From assembly GCF_001543895.1 (NCBI RefSeq), contig NZ_JYIJ01000016.1, positions 339,379-403,378 of the forward strand: a stretch of 64,000 nucleotides of DNA. The letters run 5' to 3'. The notes beneath the pieces are model-generated. The model saw only the letters and a program-made list of their open reading frames with translations, did not search any database and had not been told where the DNA came from. Positions 32,425-40,180 of the stretch are shown piece by piece. The first letter of the stretch is position 1. Each line of letters starts with the position of its first letter. Source of the DNA: Carbonactinospora thermoautotrophica (lineage in GTDB: Bacteria; Actinomycetota; Actinomycetes; Streptomycetales; Carbonactinosporaceae). A program made the translations under genes and the position numbers.

Positions 32425-34506
32425 TCAGGTGTCGGTCCGCTCCCGGCACAGGCGCAAGACGTCCTCCCCGTATCGGTCGAGCTTGGCCCGGCCGACCCCG
32501 GAGATCGTGGCCAGCTCCCCAGTCGTGGTCGGCCGGATCTCGGCGATCGCGGTCAGCGTGGCGTCGGTGAACACGCAGTACGCGGGCAGGCCCTGTTCCT
32601 GGGCGCGCTCCAGCCGCCAGGAGCGCAACCGCTCGTACAGCTCCTCGTCGAAATCGGCCGGGCAGTCCGCGCACCGGCCGAGCTTCCGGTCAAGGGCGGC
32701 CACGAGTGCCTTACCGCAGACCCGGCAGGGCGCGGGCCCGTTGCGGCGCCCGCCGTTCGATCCGGACCGGCCGCTCCGGCCCGCCGCCCCGGCAGCACGC
32801 CGCGCCGGACGCAGCTCCTCGACGAACCGCGACACCCGGCGGCTGGGGCGGGAGCCGGGCGAGCGGGCGAGCGCCCAGGACAGCGTCAGCCGCTCACGCG
32901 CACGCGTGATCCCGACGTACAGCAGCCGGCGCTCCTCCTCGAGCGCCTCGGGTGTCTCGGCGTACGCGATCGGCAGCATGCCTTCCACGAGTCCCACCAG
33001 GAAGACCGCGTCCCACTCCAACCCCTTGGCTGCGTGCAGCGACGCCAGGGTGACCCCCTGGAGGGTGGGGACGTGCTGGACTGCGGCCCGCTCCTCCAGG
33101 TCAGCCACGAACTCCGCCAGGGTCGAGCCGGGCCGGACGGTGGCAAGGTCCTCGGCCATGCGGACGATCGTGGCGAGGGATTCCCAGCGTTCGCGGGTCG
33201 CGCCGATGCCCTGCGGCGGTTCGGGCGACCAGCCCACGCTCGACAGCACCCCGCGCACGTCGCCCAGCAGCGTGTCCGCCCCGCCACCACGCGCGGCACC
33301 GCGCAGCAGGAACATGGCCTCCCGTACCTCGGGCCGCGCGAAGAACCGTTCCGCGCCGCGTACCACGTACGGGACGCCCGCCTCCGCGAGCGCCTGCTCG
33401 TACGCCTCGGACTGTGCGTTGGTGCGGAACAGCACGGCGATCTCGCTCGCCTTCACGCCCTCGTCCAGCAACCGGCGGATCTCGCGGGCCACGGTCTCCG
33501 CCTCGGCGGGCTCGTCGGGGTACTCGGCGAAGACCGGCTCCGGCCCGGCCGGGCGCTGGGCGACCAGTTCCAGCCGGTGTCGCGCGGCCTGCCCGTCAGC
33601 CCGCTCCAGCAGCCGGTTCGCCAACGCGGTGATCTGCGGCGTGGACCGGTAGTCGCGGACCAGCCGGATGACTTCCGCGTTCGCGTACCGCTTGCGGAAG
33701 TCGAGCAGGAACCGCGGGCTGGCCCCGGCGAAGGAGTAGATCGTCTGGCTGGCGTCGCCGACCACGCAGACGGAGTCCCGGTCGCCGAGCCACAGGTCGA
33801 GCAGCCGCTGCTGGAGCGGGCTCACGTCCTGGTACTCGTCCACCACGAAGTGGCGGTACTGTCGACGCACGGTCTCGGCGATGTCCGGCCGATCGGTCAG
33901 GATGCCGGCGGTGAGCAGCAGCACGTCCTCGAAGTCGATGTAGCCCCTGCGGCGCTTGACCTCCTCGTACGTGGCATAGACGCGCGCCACCTCGACCGGG
34001 TCGCGCGGCGGGCGGCGCCCCGCCCGGGCGGCCGCGGCCGGGTAGTCGTCCGGCGCGGTCTGGGTGACCTTCGCCCACTCGATCTCGGCGGCGAGATCAC
34101 GGACCTCGGTCCGCTCCGTGACCAGACGGCACCGGGTGGCCGCCTCGCCGACCAAGCCGTACTTGCTCTCCGCGATGCGCGGCGGTTCACCGCCGACCGC
34201 CTGGGGCCAGAAGTACTGGAGTTGCCGCAGCGCGGCCGAGTGGAACGTGCGCGCGGGCACGCCGGCCACGCCCAGCTCACGCAGCCGGACGCGCATCTCG
34301 CCGGCGGCCCGGGTCGTGAAGGTGACGGCCAGCACGTGCTGCGGCGCGAAGGCGCCGGTGAGCACCCCGTACGCGATCCGGTGCGTGATGGCACGTGTCT
34401 TCCCGGTGCCGGCGCCGGCGAGCACGCACACCGGCCCGTCGAGCGCGGTCGCGACGGCGCGCTGGTCGGGGTCCAGCGCGCCGAGCACGTGATCGGCGGA
34501 AGTCAC
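32425..34506 (-). CDS. uvrD2: UvrD2-type ATP-dependent DNA helicase with HRDC domain
   Basis: The 693-residue superfamily 1 helicase has motif I AGAGTGKTRAI near residue 30, motif II VVDEYQDVSP, GDASQTIYSFAGASP and VTLASLHAAKGLEWD. A four-cysteine segment (CRVCG and CADC) follows, then a C-terminal HRDC domain (TATLTAIAEIRPTTTGEL to LDRYGEDVLRLC). This arrangement is UvrD2 of actinobacteria, a 3'-5' helicase. The GTG at 34504-34506 is chosen. It lies between whiB7 and the mycoredoxin gene, exactly as in M. tuberculosis. Confidence 0.93.
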   Translation of the reverse strand: MTSADHVLGALDPDQRAVATALDGPVCVLAGAGTGKTRAITHRIAYGVLTGAFAPQHVLAVTFTTRAAGEMRVRLRELGVAGVPARTFHSAALRQLQYFWPQAVGGEPPRIAESKYGLVGEAATRCRLVTERTEVRDLAAEIEWAKVTQTAPDDYPAAAARAGRRPPRDPVEVARVYATYEEVKRRRGYIDFEDVLLLTAGILTDRPDIAETVRRQYRHFVVDEYQDVSPLQQRLLDLWLGDRDSVCVVGDASQTIYSFAGASPRFLLDFRKRYANAEVIRLVRDYRSTPQITALANRLLERADGQAARHRLELVAQRPAGPEPVFAEYPDEPAEAETVAREIRRLLDEGVKASEIAVLFRTNAQSEAYEQALAEAGVPYVVRGAERFFARPEVREAMFLLRGAARGGGADTLLGDVRGVLSSVGWSPEPPQGIGATRERWESLATIVRMAEDLATVRPGSTLAEFVADLEERAAVQHVPTLQGVTLASLHAAKGLEWDAVFLVGLVEGMLPIAYAETPEALEEERRLLYVGITRARERLTLSWALARSPGSRPSRRVSRFVEELRPARRAAGAAGRSGRSGSNGGRRNGPAPCRVCGKALVAALDRKLGRCADCPADFDEELYERLRSWRLERAQEQGLPAYCVFTDATLTAIAEIRPTTTGELATISGVGRAKLDRYGEDVLRLCRERTDT

Positions 34507-34557
34507 GGGCCCATCTTCTCAGGCCTGGACGACGGCTCCCACCGCCCGATCGCGATC

Positions 34558-34566
34558 TGTGGACAA
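34558..34566 (-). promoter_or_regulatory. Single DnaA box between uvrD2 and mrx1
   Basis: TGTGGACAA matches the DnaA box complement. It lies in the 178-base gap between the divergent uvrD2 and mycoredoxin genes. One box alone is weak evidence of regulation. Confidence 0.4.
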
Positions 34567-34684
34567 CCTCACGGCACGCCCGGGAAGATCTCCGCGGTCC
34601 TCTCGGTTGACGAGAAGCAGCGAGAACGCGCGCCGGATCCCGGCGTTCCCCGCAAGGCTTTTCCACCATGAGGAGTCCATTCGC

Positions 34685-34933
34685 ATGTCGGCCAAGGTGA
34701 TCATGTACACCACCCCGTGGTGCGGCTACTGCCGCCGCCTGAAGTCGCAACTGGACCGGGAGGGCATCCCCTACACCGAGGTCGACATCGAGCAAGACCC
34801 GCAGGCCGCCGAGTACGTGATGAGCGTGAACGGCGGCAACCAGACCGTCCCGACCGTCGTGTTCCCGGACGGCACCGCGCTGACCAACCCGTCGCTGGCC
34901 GAGGTCAAGGACCACCTGGCCAAGGTCGCCTGA
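34685..34933 (+). CDS. mrx1: Mycoredoxin-1 (glutaredoxin-like)
   Basis: The 82-residue thioredoxin-fold protein has the redox pair CGYC in TPWCGYCRRLKSQL, the cis-Pro segment NQTVPTVVF and the TNPSLAEVKDHL helix. It reduces mycothiol mixed disulfides in actinobacteria. The ATG at 34685 has GAGGAG 11 bases upstream. It is divergent from uvrD2, as Rv3198A is from Rv3198c. A strong hairpin terminator follows 11 bases after its stop. Confidence 0.92.
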   Translation: MSAKVIMYTTPWCGYCRRLKSQLDREGIPYTEVDIEQDPQAAEYVMSVNGGNQTVPTVVFPDGTALTNPSLAEVKDHLAKVA

Positions 34934-34943
34934 CGACCCCCAC

Positions 34944-34981
34944 GCGAGGGGTGGCGGCAGGGGTCTGCCGCCACCCCTCGC
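34944..34981 (+). terminator. Terminator after mrx1
   Basis: A 16-bp perfect inverted repeat, with left arm GCGAGGGGTGGCGGCA, has a 6-base loop. It begins 11 bases after the mycoredoxin stop and should isolate that gene from the MocR gene. Confidence 0.85.
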
Positions 34982-35055
34982 GCCGTCTGTCAGGCGGGCA
35001 GGGCGGTGCGGGACTACCGGCGTGGGTATGCACCCCCCGCCCCCTTGCGTGACAT

Positions 35056-35073
35056 TTTTGTACTGGTACAAAA
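35056..35073. promoter_or_regulatory. MocR autoregulatory operator
   Basis: TTTTGTAC and GTACAAAA form a perfect 8-bp palindrome with a TG centre. It overlaps the CAAAAT -10 element (35069-35074); TTGCGT (35045-35050) is a possible -35. It ends 9 bases before the MocR start, so the protein is likely to repress itself. Confidence 0.7.
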
Positions 35074-35081
35074 TTGTGAAT

Positions 35082-36410
35082 GTGCCAGCACAATATCCGT
35101 TCCAGGGAAGCACGGCCAAGGAGATCGCCGAGTCGATCGAGCGCGCCGTCACCAGCGGCGAGCTGCCGCCCGACGCCCTGCTGCCACCCGTTCGTAACCT
35201 GGCCGCCCAGCTCGGGGTGGCTCCCAACACGGCGGCCGCCGCGTACCGGGCGCTGCGCGACCGGGGGATCGTCACGACCGACGGGCGGCGCGGCACCCGG
35301 GTCCGCCCCCGGCCGTCCGTGGCGCCGCGCGCCGAACCCGGGAGCGTCGTGTCCCCGGACGCACGCGACCTGGCCGACGGCAACCCGGCCGCCGACCTGC
35401 TGCCCGACCTGCGGGCCGCGCTGACCGCGACCGCGCGGGCGCACCAGCGGGCGAAGCGGTACGGCGTGCCGGTGGTATCGGCCGGACTGGCCGAGCGCGG
35501 CCGGGAGTCGCTCGCGGCCGAGGGCGTGCCGGCCGGCGACCTCACCGTCGCCTCGGGAACCCTGGACGCGATCGAACGGGTGCTCCAGGCCCACCTGCGC
35601 CCCGGCGACGCCGTCGCGGTCGAGGACCCCGGGTACGCGAACCTGCTCGACCTCGTCGCCGCGCTCGGGCTGCGCGCCCTGCCGGTCCCGATCGACGAGG
35701 CCGGCCCACTGCCGGACGCGCTGCGCACCGCGGTACGGCGCGGGGCGCGCGCCCTGGTCGTGACGCCACGGGCGCAGAACCCGACCGGGGCCGCGGTCAG
35801 CGCGGAACGCTCGGTCGAGCTGCGCGCGCTGCTGCGGACGGCCGGCCTGCTCCTGATCGAGGACGACCACGCCGCCGGGATCGCGGGGGCCCCGCTGCAC
35901 TCACTGGCCGGCTCCTGCGAGCACTGGGCGTACGCGCGCTCGCTGTCCAAGGCGTACGGCCCGGACCTGCGGATCGCGCTGGTCGCGGGCGACCCGACCA
36001 CGGTCTCCCGGGTGGAGGGCCGGCTGCGGCTCGGGCACGGCTGGGTGAGCCACCTGCTGCAGGACACCGCGGCCGCGCTGCTGGCCGACCCGGCCGCCGC
36101 CGCGGCCGTCGCACGGGCCGAGCAGGCGTACGCGAAACGCCGCGCCGCCCTGGTCGCCGCGCTGCGCGAGCGCGGCGTGTCGGCCTACGGCCGCAGCGGG
36201 CTGAACGTCTGGGTGCCGGTGCGGGACGAGACCGCGACCGTGACCGCGCTGCTCGCCGCCGGGTGGGCGGTCAGCCCGGGGGCGCGGTTCCGGCTGGCCT
36301 CCCCGCCGGGCATCCGGATCACGGTCTCGGAGCTGGCCCCGGACGAGATCGGGCCGCTCGCCGACGCGGTACGCGACGCGCTGCGGGCACCGACGCGCAC
36401 CGGGGCCTGA
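35082..36410 (+). CDS. MocR-type GntR regulator with aminotransferase domain
   Basis: The 442-residue protein has an N-terminal GntR winged helix (KEIAESIERAVTSGELPPDA to YRALRDRGIVTT) and a C-terminal fold-type I aminotransferase domain. The PLP lysine lies in YARSLSKAYGPDLRIAL, and VTPRAQNPTGAAVS and LIEDDHAAGI are also present. MocR proteins regulate neighbouring genes in response to PLP or amino compounds. The GTG at 35082 is favoured as near-leaderless because the predicted -10 ends 8 bases upstream; a GTG at 35076 is the alternative. No divergent partner is present, so its target may be itself. Confidence 0.88.
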   Translation: MPAQYPFQGSTAKEIAESIERAVTSGELPPDALLPPVRNLAAQLGVAPNTAAAAYRALRDRGIVTTDGRRGTRVRPRPSVAPRAEPGSVVSPDARDLADGNPAADLLPDLRAALTATARAHQRAKRYGVPVVSAGLAERGRESLAAEGVPAGDLTVASGTLDAIERVLQAHLRPGDAVAVEDPGYANLLDLVAALGLRALPVPIDEAGPLPDALRTAVRRGARALVVTPRAQNPTGAAVSAERSVELRALLRTAGLLLIEDDHAAGIAGAPLHSLAGSCEHWAYARSLSKAYGPDLRIALVAGDPTTVSRVEGRLRLGHGWVSHLLQDTAAALLADPAAAAAVARAEQAYAKRRAALVAALRERGVSAYGRSGLNVWVPVRDETATVTALLAAGWAVSPGARFRLASPPGIRITVSELAPDEIGPLADAVRDALRAPTRTGA

Positions 36411-36416
36411 CGGGGG

Positions 36417-37361
36417 TCACCAACGGTTCTCGGCCGGCAGTTCCTCGCCGTACCACTCCTCGATCAGCACCCGGCTGATCGACACCCGACCCGGGAGCAG
36501 GACCTCCCCCGCCGCCATCGCCCGGCGCAGCTCGGCCCGGCTGAACCAGCGCGCTTCGGAGATCTCGTCCTCCCCGACCCGCACCTCACTGGTCACCGCG
36601 CGAGCCCGGAAGCCGAGCATGAGGCTGGACGGGAACGGCCAGGGCTGGCTGGCCCGGTACGTGACCTCACCGACCGTGATCCCGACCTCCTCGGCCACCT
36701 CGCGGGCCACCGCCTGCTCCAGCGACTCACCCGGCTCCACGAACCCGGCCAGGATCGAGTACCGCCGGTCCGGCCAGGACGGCTGGCGGGCCAGCAGCGC
36801 CCGGTCCGCGTCGTCGACCACGAGCATGATCACCGCCGGGTCGGTGCGCGGGAAGTGCTCGGCGCCGCAATCCGGGCAGCGGCGCACATGCCCGGCGTTC
36901 ACCGGCTGCGTGGGATGGCCGCAGCGGGCGCAGAACCGGTGGGTGCGGTGCCAGTTGTCCAACGCGACCGCGTGGACGAGCAGCCCCGCGTCGCGGGCGT
37001 CGAGCGCCGCGCCCACCTGCCGGATGCCGGCCACCCGGACCTCGCCCCGGCGGTCGTCGCCCAGCACCACCGGCACGTGCCCGTCGGGCAACTCCTCCAC
37101 GCCGACCGCGAAATACACCACCCCCTCGGCGTCGGTCCCGAGCAGGTACCGCAAACCGTCCGGCGCCTCGTCCGGGGAGACCAGCAGCAGGCTCGGCGGG
37201 TCGGCGTCGACGACCAGCGTCTTGCCGTGCGCGACGAGCAGCACCCGGGTGGCCGGATCCTTCCAGGCCGAGCGCAGCCACGCCTCGTCAGCGCGTCGCG
37301 CCGCCACCCTGTCGTGCCCGGCGCGGGACAGGGCGAGCGGCACTCCTGACAGATCGCTCAT
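36417..37361 (-). CDS. nudC: NADH pyrophosphatase NudC
   Basis: The 314-residue protein has an N-terminal domain, a four-cysteine zinc ribbon (CARCG and CPDCG) around residues 140-165, the FPRTDPAVIML strand, and a canonical Nudix box GFVEPGESLEQAVAREVAEE followed by VGI. SQPWPFPSSLMLGF after the box is the NudC NAD-specificity motif. It hydrolyses NAD(H) and may decap NAD-capped RNA. The ATG at 37361 overlaps the dipeptidase stop (ATGA), so the pair is coupled. Placement next to mrx1-uvrD2 matches Rv3199c. Confidence 0.93.
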   Translation of the reverse strand: MSDLSGVPLALSRAGHDRVAARRADEAWLRSAWKDPATRVLLVAHGKTLVVDADPPSLLLVSPDEAPDGLRYLLGTDAEGVVYFAVGVEELPDGHVPVVLGDDRRGEVRVAGIRQVGAALDARDAGLLVHAVALDNWHRTHRFCARCGHPTQPVNAGHVRRCPDCGAEHFPRTDPAVIMLVVDDADRALLARQPSWPDRRYSILAGFVEPGESLEQAVAREVAEEVGITVGEVTYRASQPWPFPSSLMLGFRARAVTSEVRVGEDEISEARWFSRAELRRAMAAGEVLLPGRVSISRVLIEEWYGEELPAENRW

Positions 37362-38758
37362 TTCCGTAGGCTCTCCGCGAGGTCCTGCCACAGGTACGCG
37401 GCCGCCTCCGCGCCCTTGAGGAGCAGCGGCATCTCGACCTTCTCGTTCGGCGCGTGCCAGCCGTCGTCGGGCAGGCTCATGCCGAGGAACACCACAGGAG
37501 CCTCCAGGATGTCCTGCAGGTCCGCCTCCGGCCCGGAGCCGCCCTCCCGGGTGTACAGGATCTCCTTCTCGAACGCGCGCTCAAGCGCCCGGGTCAGCGC
37601 CTGGAGCGCCGGGTGGTCCAGGGGGGTGAGGCAGGGTCGCACGCCGGGGCCGAAGAACTCCACCCGGTACTCGATGCCGTCCGGCACCCGATCGGAAAGC
37701 CAGGCGGTGAACAGCTCCTGGATTTTGGCCGGGTCCTGATCGGCGACCAGCCGGAACGACACCTTCGCGTGCGCCTCGGCCGGGATGATCGTCTTGTGTC
37801 CGGGGCCGGTGTACCCGCCCCAGACGCCGTTCACCTCGGCGGTCGGGCGAGCCCACACGCGCTCCAGCGTCGAGAACCCGGCCTCGCCCCAGGGCGCGCG
37901 CGACTTGGCGTTGGCCAGCCACGCCTTCTCGTCGAACGGCAGCCTGGCGATCAACTCCCGCTCGCGTTCGGTCAGCTCGACGACGTCGTCGTAGAAGCCC
38001 GGGATCGTGACGCGCCCGTGCTCGTCGTGCAACTGGGCCAGCACCCGGCACAGCTCCGTCGCCGGGTTGGGCACCGCGCCCCCGAATGAGCCGGAGTGGA
38101 TGTCGTTCTCCGGCCCGTAGAAGTCGATCTGGCAGTCGGTGAGGCCGCGCATCGCGGTCGTCGTGGTTGGCGTGTCCTTCGACCACATGCCGGTGTCGGA
38201 GACCACGACCACGTCGCAGGCGAGCCGGTCCTTGTGCCGGCGCAGCAGGTCGGCGAAGTGCGGGGAACCGGACTCCTCCTCGCCCTCGACGATCAGCTTC
38301 AGGTTCACCGCCGGCGCGGTGCGCCCGGTCACCGCCAGGTGCGCCCGCACACCCAGGGTGTGGAAGAACACCTGGCCCTTGTCGTCGGCCGCGCCCCGGC
38401 CGACCAGCCGCTCCCCGCGCTCGACCGGCTCGAAGGGGTCGCTCTCCCACAGCTCGACCGGGTCGACCGGCTGCACGTCGTGGTGGCCGTACACCACCAC
38501 GGTCGGCGCGTTCGGATCACCCGACGGCCACTCGGCGAAGACCGCCGGGAGCCCTGCGGTCTCCCACACCTCGACCGTGGGGAACCCGGTCTCCCTGAGC
38601 TTGGCCGCGAGCCATTCCGCGGACCGCCGCACGTCCGGGTGCCGCTCCGGCTGGCCGGAGATGGACGGGATCCGCAGCCATTCCTTGAGATCCGCGAAGA
38701 ACTGGGGGGAATGCTCCGCGATGTACGCGCGGACGACGCTGTCCGGGGTTGTGGTCAT
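37358..38758 (-). CDS. M20 family dipeptidase
   Basis: The 466-residue zinc peptidase has VVVYGHHDVQP and GRGAADDKGQ (metal His and Asp), IVEGEEESGSPH (catalytic Glu pair), DTGMWSKDTPTT, a dimerisation domain with DIHSGSFGGAVPNP, and the last ligand His in WHAPNEKVEMPLL. It resembles cytosolic nonspecific dipeptidases. The ATG at 38758 follows GGGGGC. It is transcribed with nudC, which it overlaps by four bases. Substrate preference is not predictable. Confidence 0.92.
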   Translation of the reverse strand: MTTTPDSVVRAYIAEHSPQFFADLKEWLRIPSISGQPERHPDVRRSAEWLAAKLRETGFPTVEVWETAGLPAVFAEWPSGDPNAPTVVVYGHHDVQPVDPVELWESDPFEPVERGERLVGRGAADDKGQVFFHTLGVRAHLAVTGRTAPAVNLKLIVEGEEESGSPHFADLLRRHKDRLACDVVVVSDTGMWSKDTPTTTTAMRGLTDCQIDFYGPENDIHSGSFGGAVPNPATELCRVLAQLHDEHGRVTIPGFYDDVVELTERERELIARLPFDEKAWLANAKSRAPWGEAGFSTLERVWARPTAEVNGVWGGYTGPGHKTIIPAEAHAKVSFRLVADQDPAKIQELFTAWLSDRVPDGIEYRVEFFGPGVRPCLTPLDHPALQALTRALERAFEKEILYTREGGSGPEADLQDILEAPVVFLGMSLPDDGWHAPNEKVEMPLLLKGAEAAAYLWQDLAESLRK

Positions 38759-39049
38759 GCCCCCGACTCTACGACCGCCCGGCACGCTGGTGGGGCGGGA
38801 GTTCCGGCGACTCGCCCGAAGCGCCGCCTCCTCCCCGGTGCGCGCGGGGCCTGGCTGCGTCGCGCGCGACGCAGGACCGCCCGGCCCTGGGGTCAGGGGG
38901 TTCGGCGACCGGCGGGAAAGACCTGGCCTCGGTTCGTCGCACGCTGGGCCCGGAAGGTTCAGCATCCGGTCAACCGCTGCTGGCCGGGTGTTCCCGGGAC
39001 CGCGTCACGCTGGTCAGACCAGGCTGGCACGGTTACGGGAGGACCTGGC

Positions 39050-40006
39050 GTGGTCGTCCATGATCACGGATCGTGGGGTCCCCTGCTGCGCGTGGGGACG
39101 TGGAACCTGCTGCACGGGCGGTCGGTGAGCGACGGCTCGGTGGACGCCGACCGGCTGCGCGCGTGCGTGCAGCTGCTGGACGCCGACGTGCTGGCGATCC
39201 AGGAGACCGACCGGCTGCAGCCGCGCTCCGGGATGGTGGATCAGGCCGCCCTGGCCGCGGAAGCCATGGGCGCGCCCTGGTGGCGGTACGTGCCCGCGCT
39301 GCACGGCACGCCCGGGGCATCCTGGCGGCCGGCCGTCCTCGACGACGGGACATCCGCCGCCGGACCCACGTACGGGATCGGGCTGCTGTCCCGGTACCCG
39401 GTCACCCGCTGGCGGGTGCGGCGCTTCACCGCGCCGCCGGTCGCGGTGCCGTTGCTGGTGCCGGGCCGGCCCGGGTTGACCTGGCGGCTCGACGAGCCCC
39501 GGGTGGCGATCGCCGCCGTGATCCGCGGCCCGCGCGGGCTGATGACGGTCGCCGCCGCGCACCTGTCAACCGTGCCCGGCTGGAACGCCCGGCAGCTCCT
39601 CCGCGTGGCCCGCTGGCTGGCCGACCTGCCGGCGCCGCGGTTCCTGCTCGGCGACCTCAACCTGCCCGGCCCGTTGCCGTCCCTGCTCACCGGGTGGCGG
39701 CAGCTCGCGCGCGTGCGCACCTACCCCGCGTACCGGCCGGCCGTGCAGTTCGACCACGTACTCGCCCAAGGGGTGAACCCCCGCCGAGTCCGCGCCGTAC
39801 GGGTGCTGCACCTGCCGGTCTCCGACCACCGGGCGGTCGTGGTCGACCTGGCAGTGGCTCAGGACCCGGACGCACCCCTGTCCCCCACCCAAGGCTTCGG
39901 GTGCCGCAACCCGGCACCGACCAGCCGGGCCAGCAACTCCCTGCTGGCCACCGGCTCCGCGCCGAGCGCGAGCGCGGCCTGGTACAGCTCCTCCGGCACG
40001 TCGTAG
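39050..40006 (+). CDS. Endonuclease/exonuclease/phosphatase family protein
   Basis: The 318-residue protein has the EEP fold markers RVGTWNLLHGR, VLAIQETDRLQ (metal Glu), MTVAAAHLSTVP, FLLGDLNLP and LPVSDHRAVVVDLAV (catalytic Asp-His). It should be a metal-dependent phosphodiesterase on nucleic acid, lipid or another phosphoester. The GTG at 39050 has GGGAGGA 6 bases upstream. The fold ends near VVVDLAV; the last 47 codons run on into the antisense of the DUF4031 gene and look non-native, as if the original stop was lost. Confidence 0.85.
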   Translation: MVVHDHGSWGPLLRVGTWNLLHGRSVSDGSVDADRLRACVQLLDADVLAIQETDRLQPRSGMVDQAALAAEAMGAPWWRYVPALHGTPGASWRPAVLDDGTSAAGPTYGIGLLSRYPVTRWRVRRFTAPPVAVPLLVPGRPGLTWRLDEPRVAIAAVIRGPRGLMTVAAAHLSTVPGWNARQLLRVARWLADLPAPRFLLGDLNLPGPLPSLLTGWRQLARVRTYPAYRPAVQFDHVLAQGVNPRRVRAVRVLHLPVSDHRAVVVDLAVAQDPDAPLSPTQGFGCRNPAPTSRASNSLLATGSAPSASAAWYSSSGTS

Positions 40007-40146
40007 TGATCGCGGTCGAACGCCCGCCGGGGCAGCCCCAGCCGCTCGGCGAAGGCGTGCAACTCCTCGTAGGAGACGTCGCTGACCAGGTGCGACCAGT
40101 ACCGGCCGTGGCCGGGCCAGCGCGCGGGATCGATCAGCACGGCCAC
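39859..40146 (-). CDS. DUF4031 domain protein
   Basis: The 95-residue protein begins MAVLIDPARWPGHGRYWSHL and continues with VSDVSYEELHAFAERLGLPR and FDRDHYDVPEELYQAALALG, the standard DUF4031 sequence. The GTG at 40144-40146 follows GGGGGC. Its 3' end overlaps the convergent EEP gene by 148 bases. The family function is not known. It lies 34 bases downstream of adnB in the same direction and is probably transcribed with it. Confidence 0.88.
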   Translation of the reverse strand: MAVLIDPARWPGHGRYWSHLVSDVSYEELHAFAERLGLPRRAFDRDHYDVPEELYQAALALGAEPVASRELLARLVGAGLRHPKPWVGDRGASGS

Positions 40147-40180
40147 GCCCCCGATGGTACGGGCGGCCCGCGCCGGGCGG

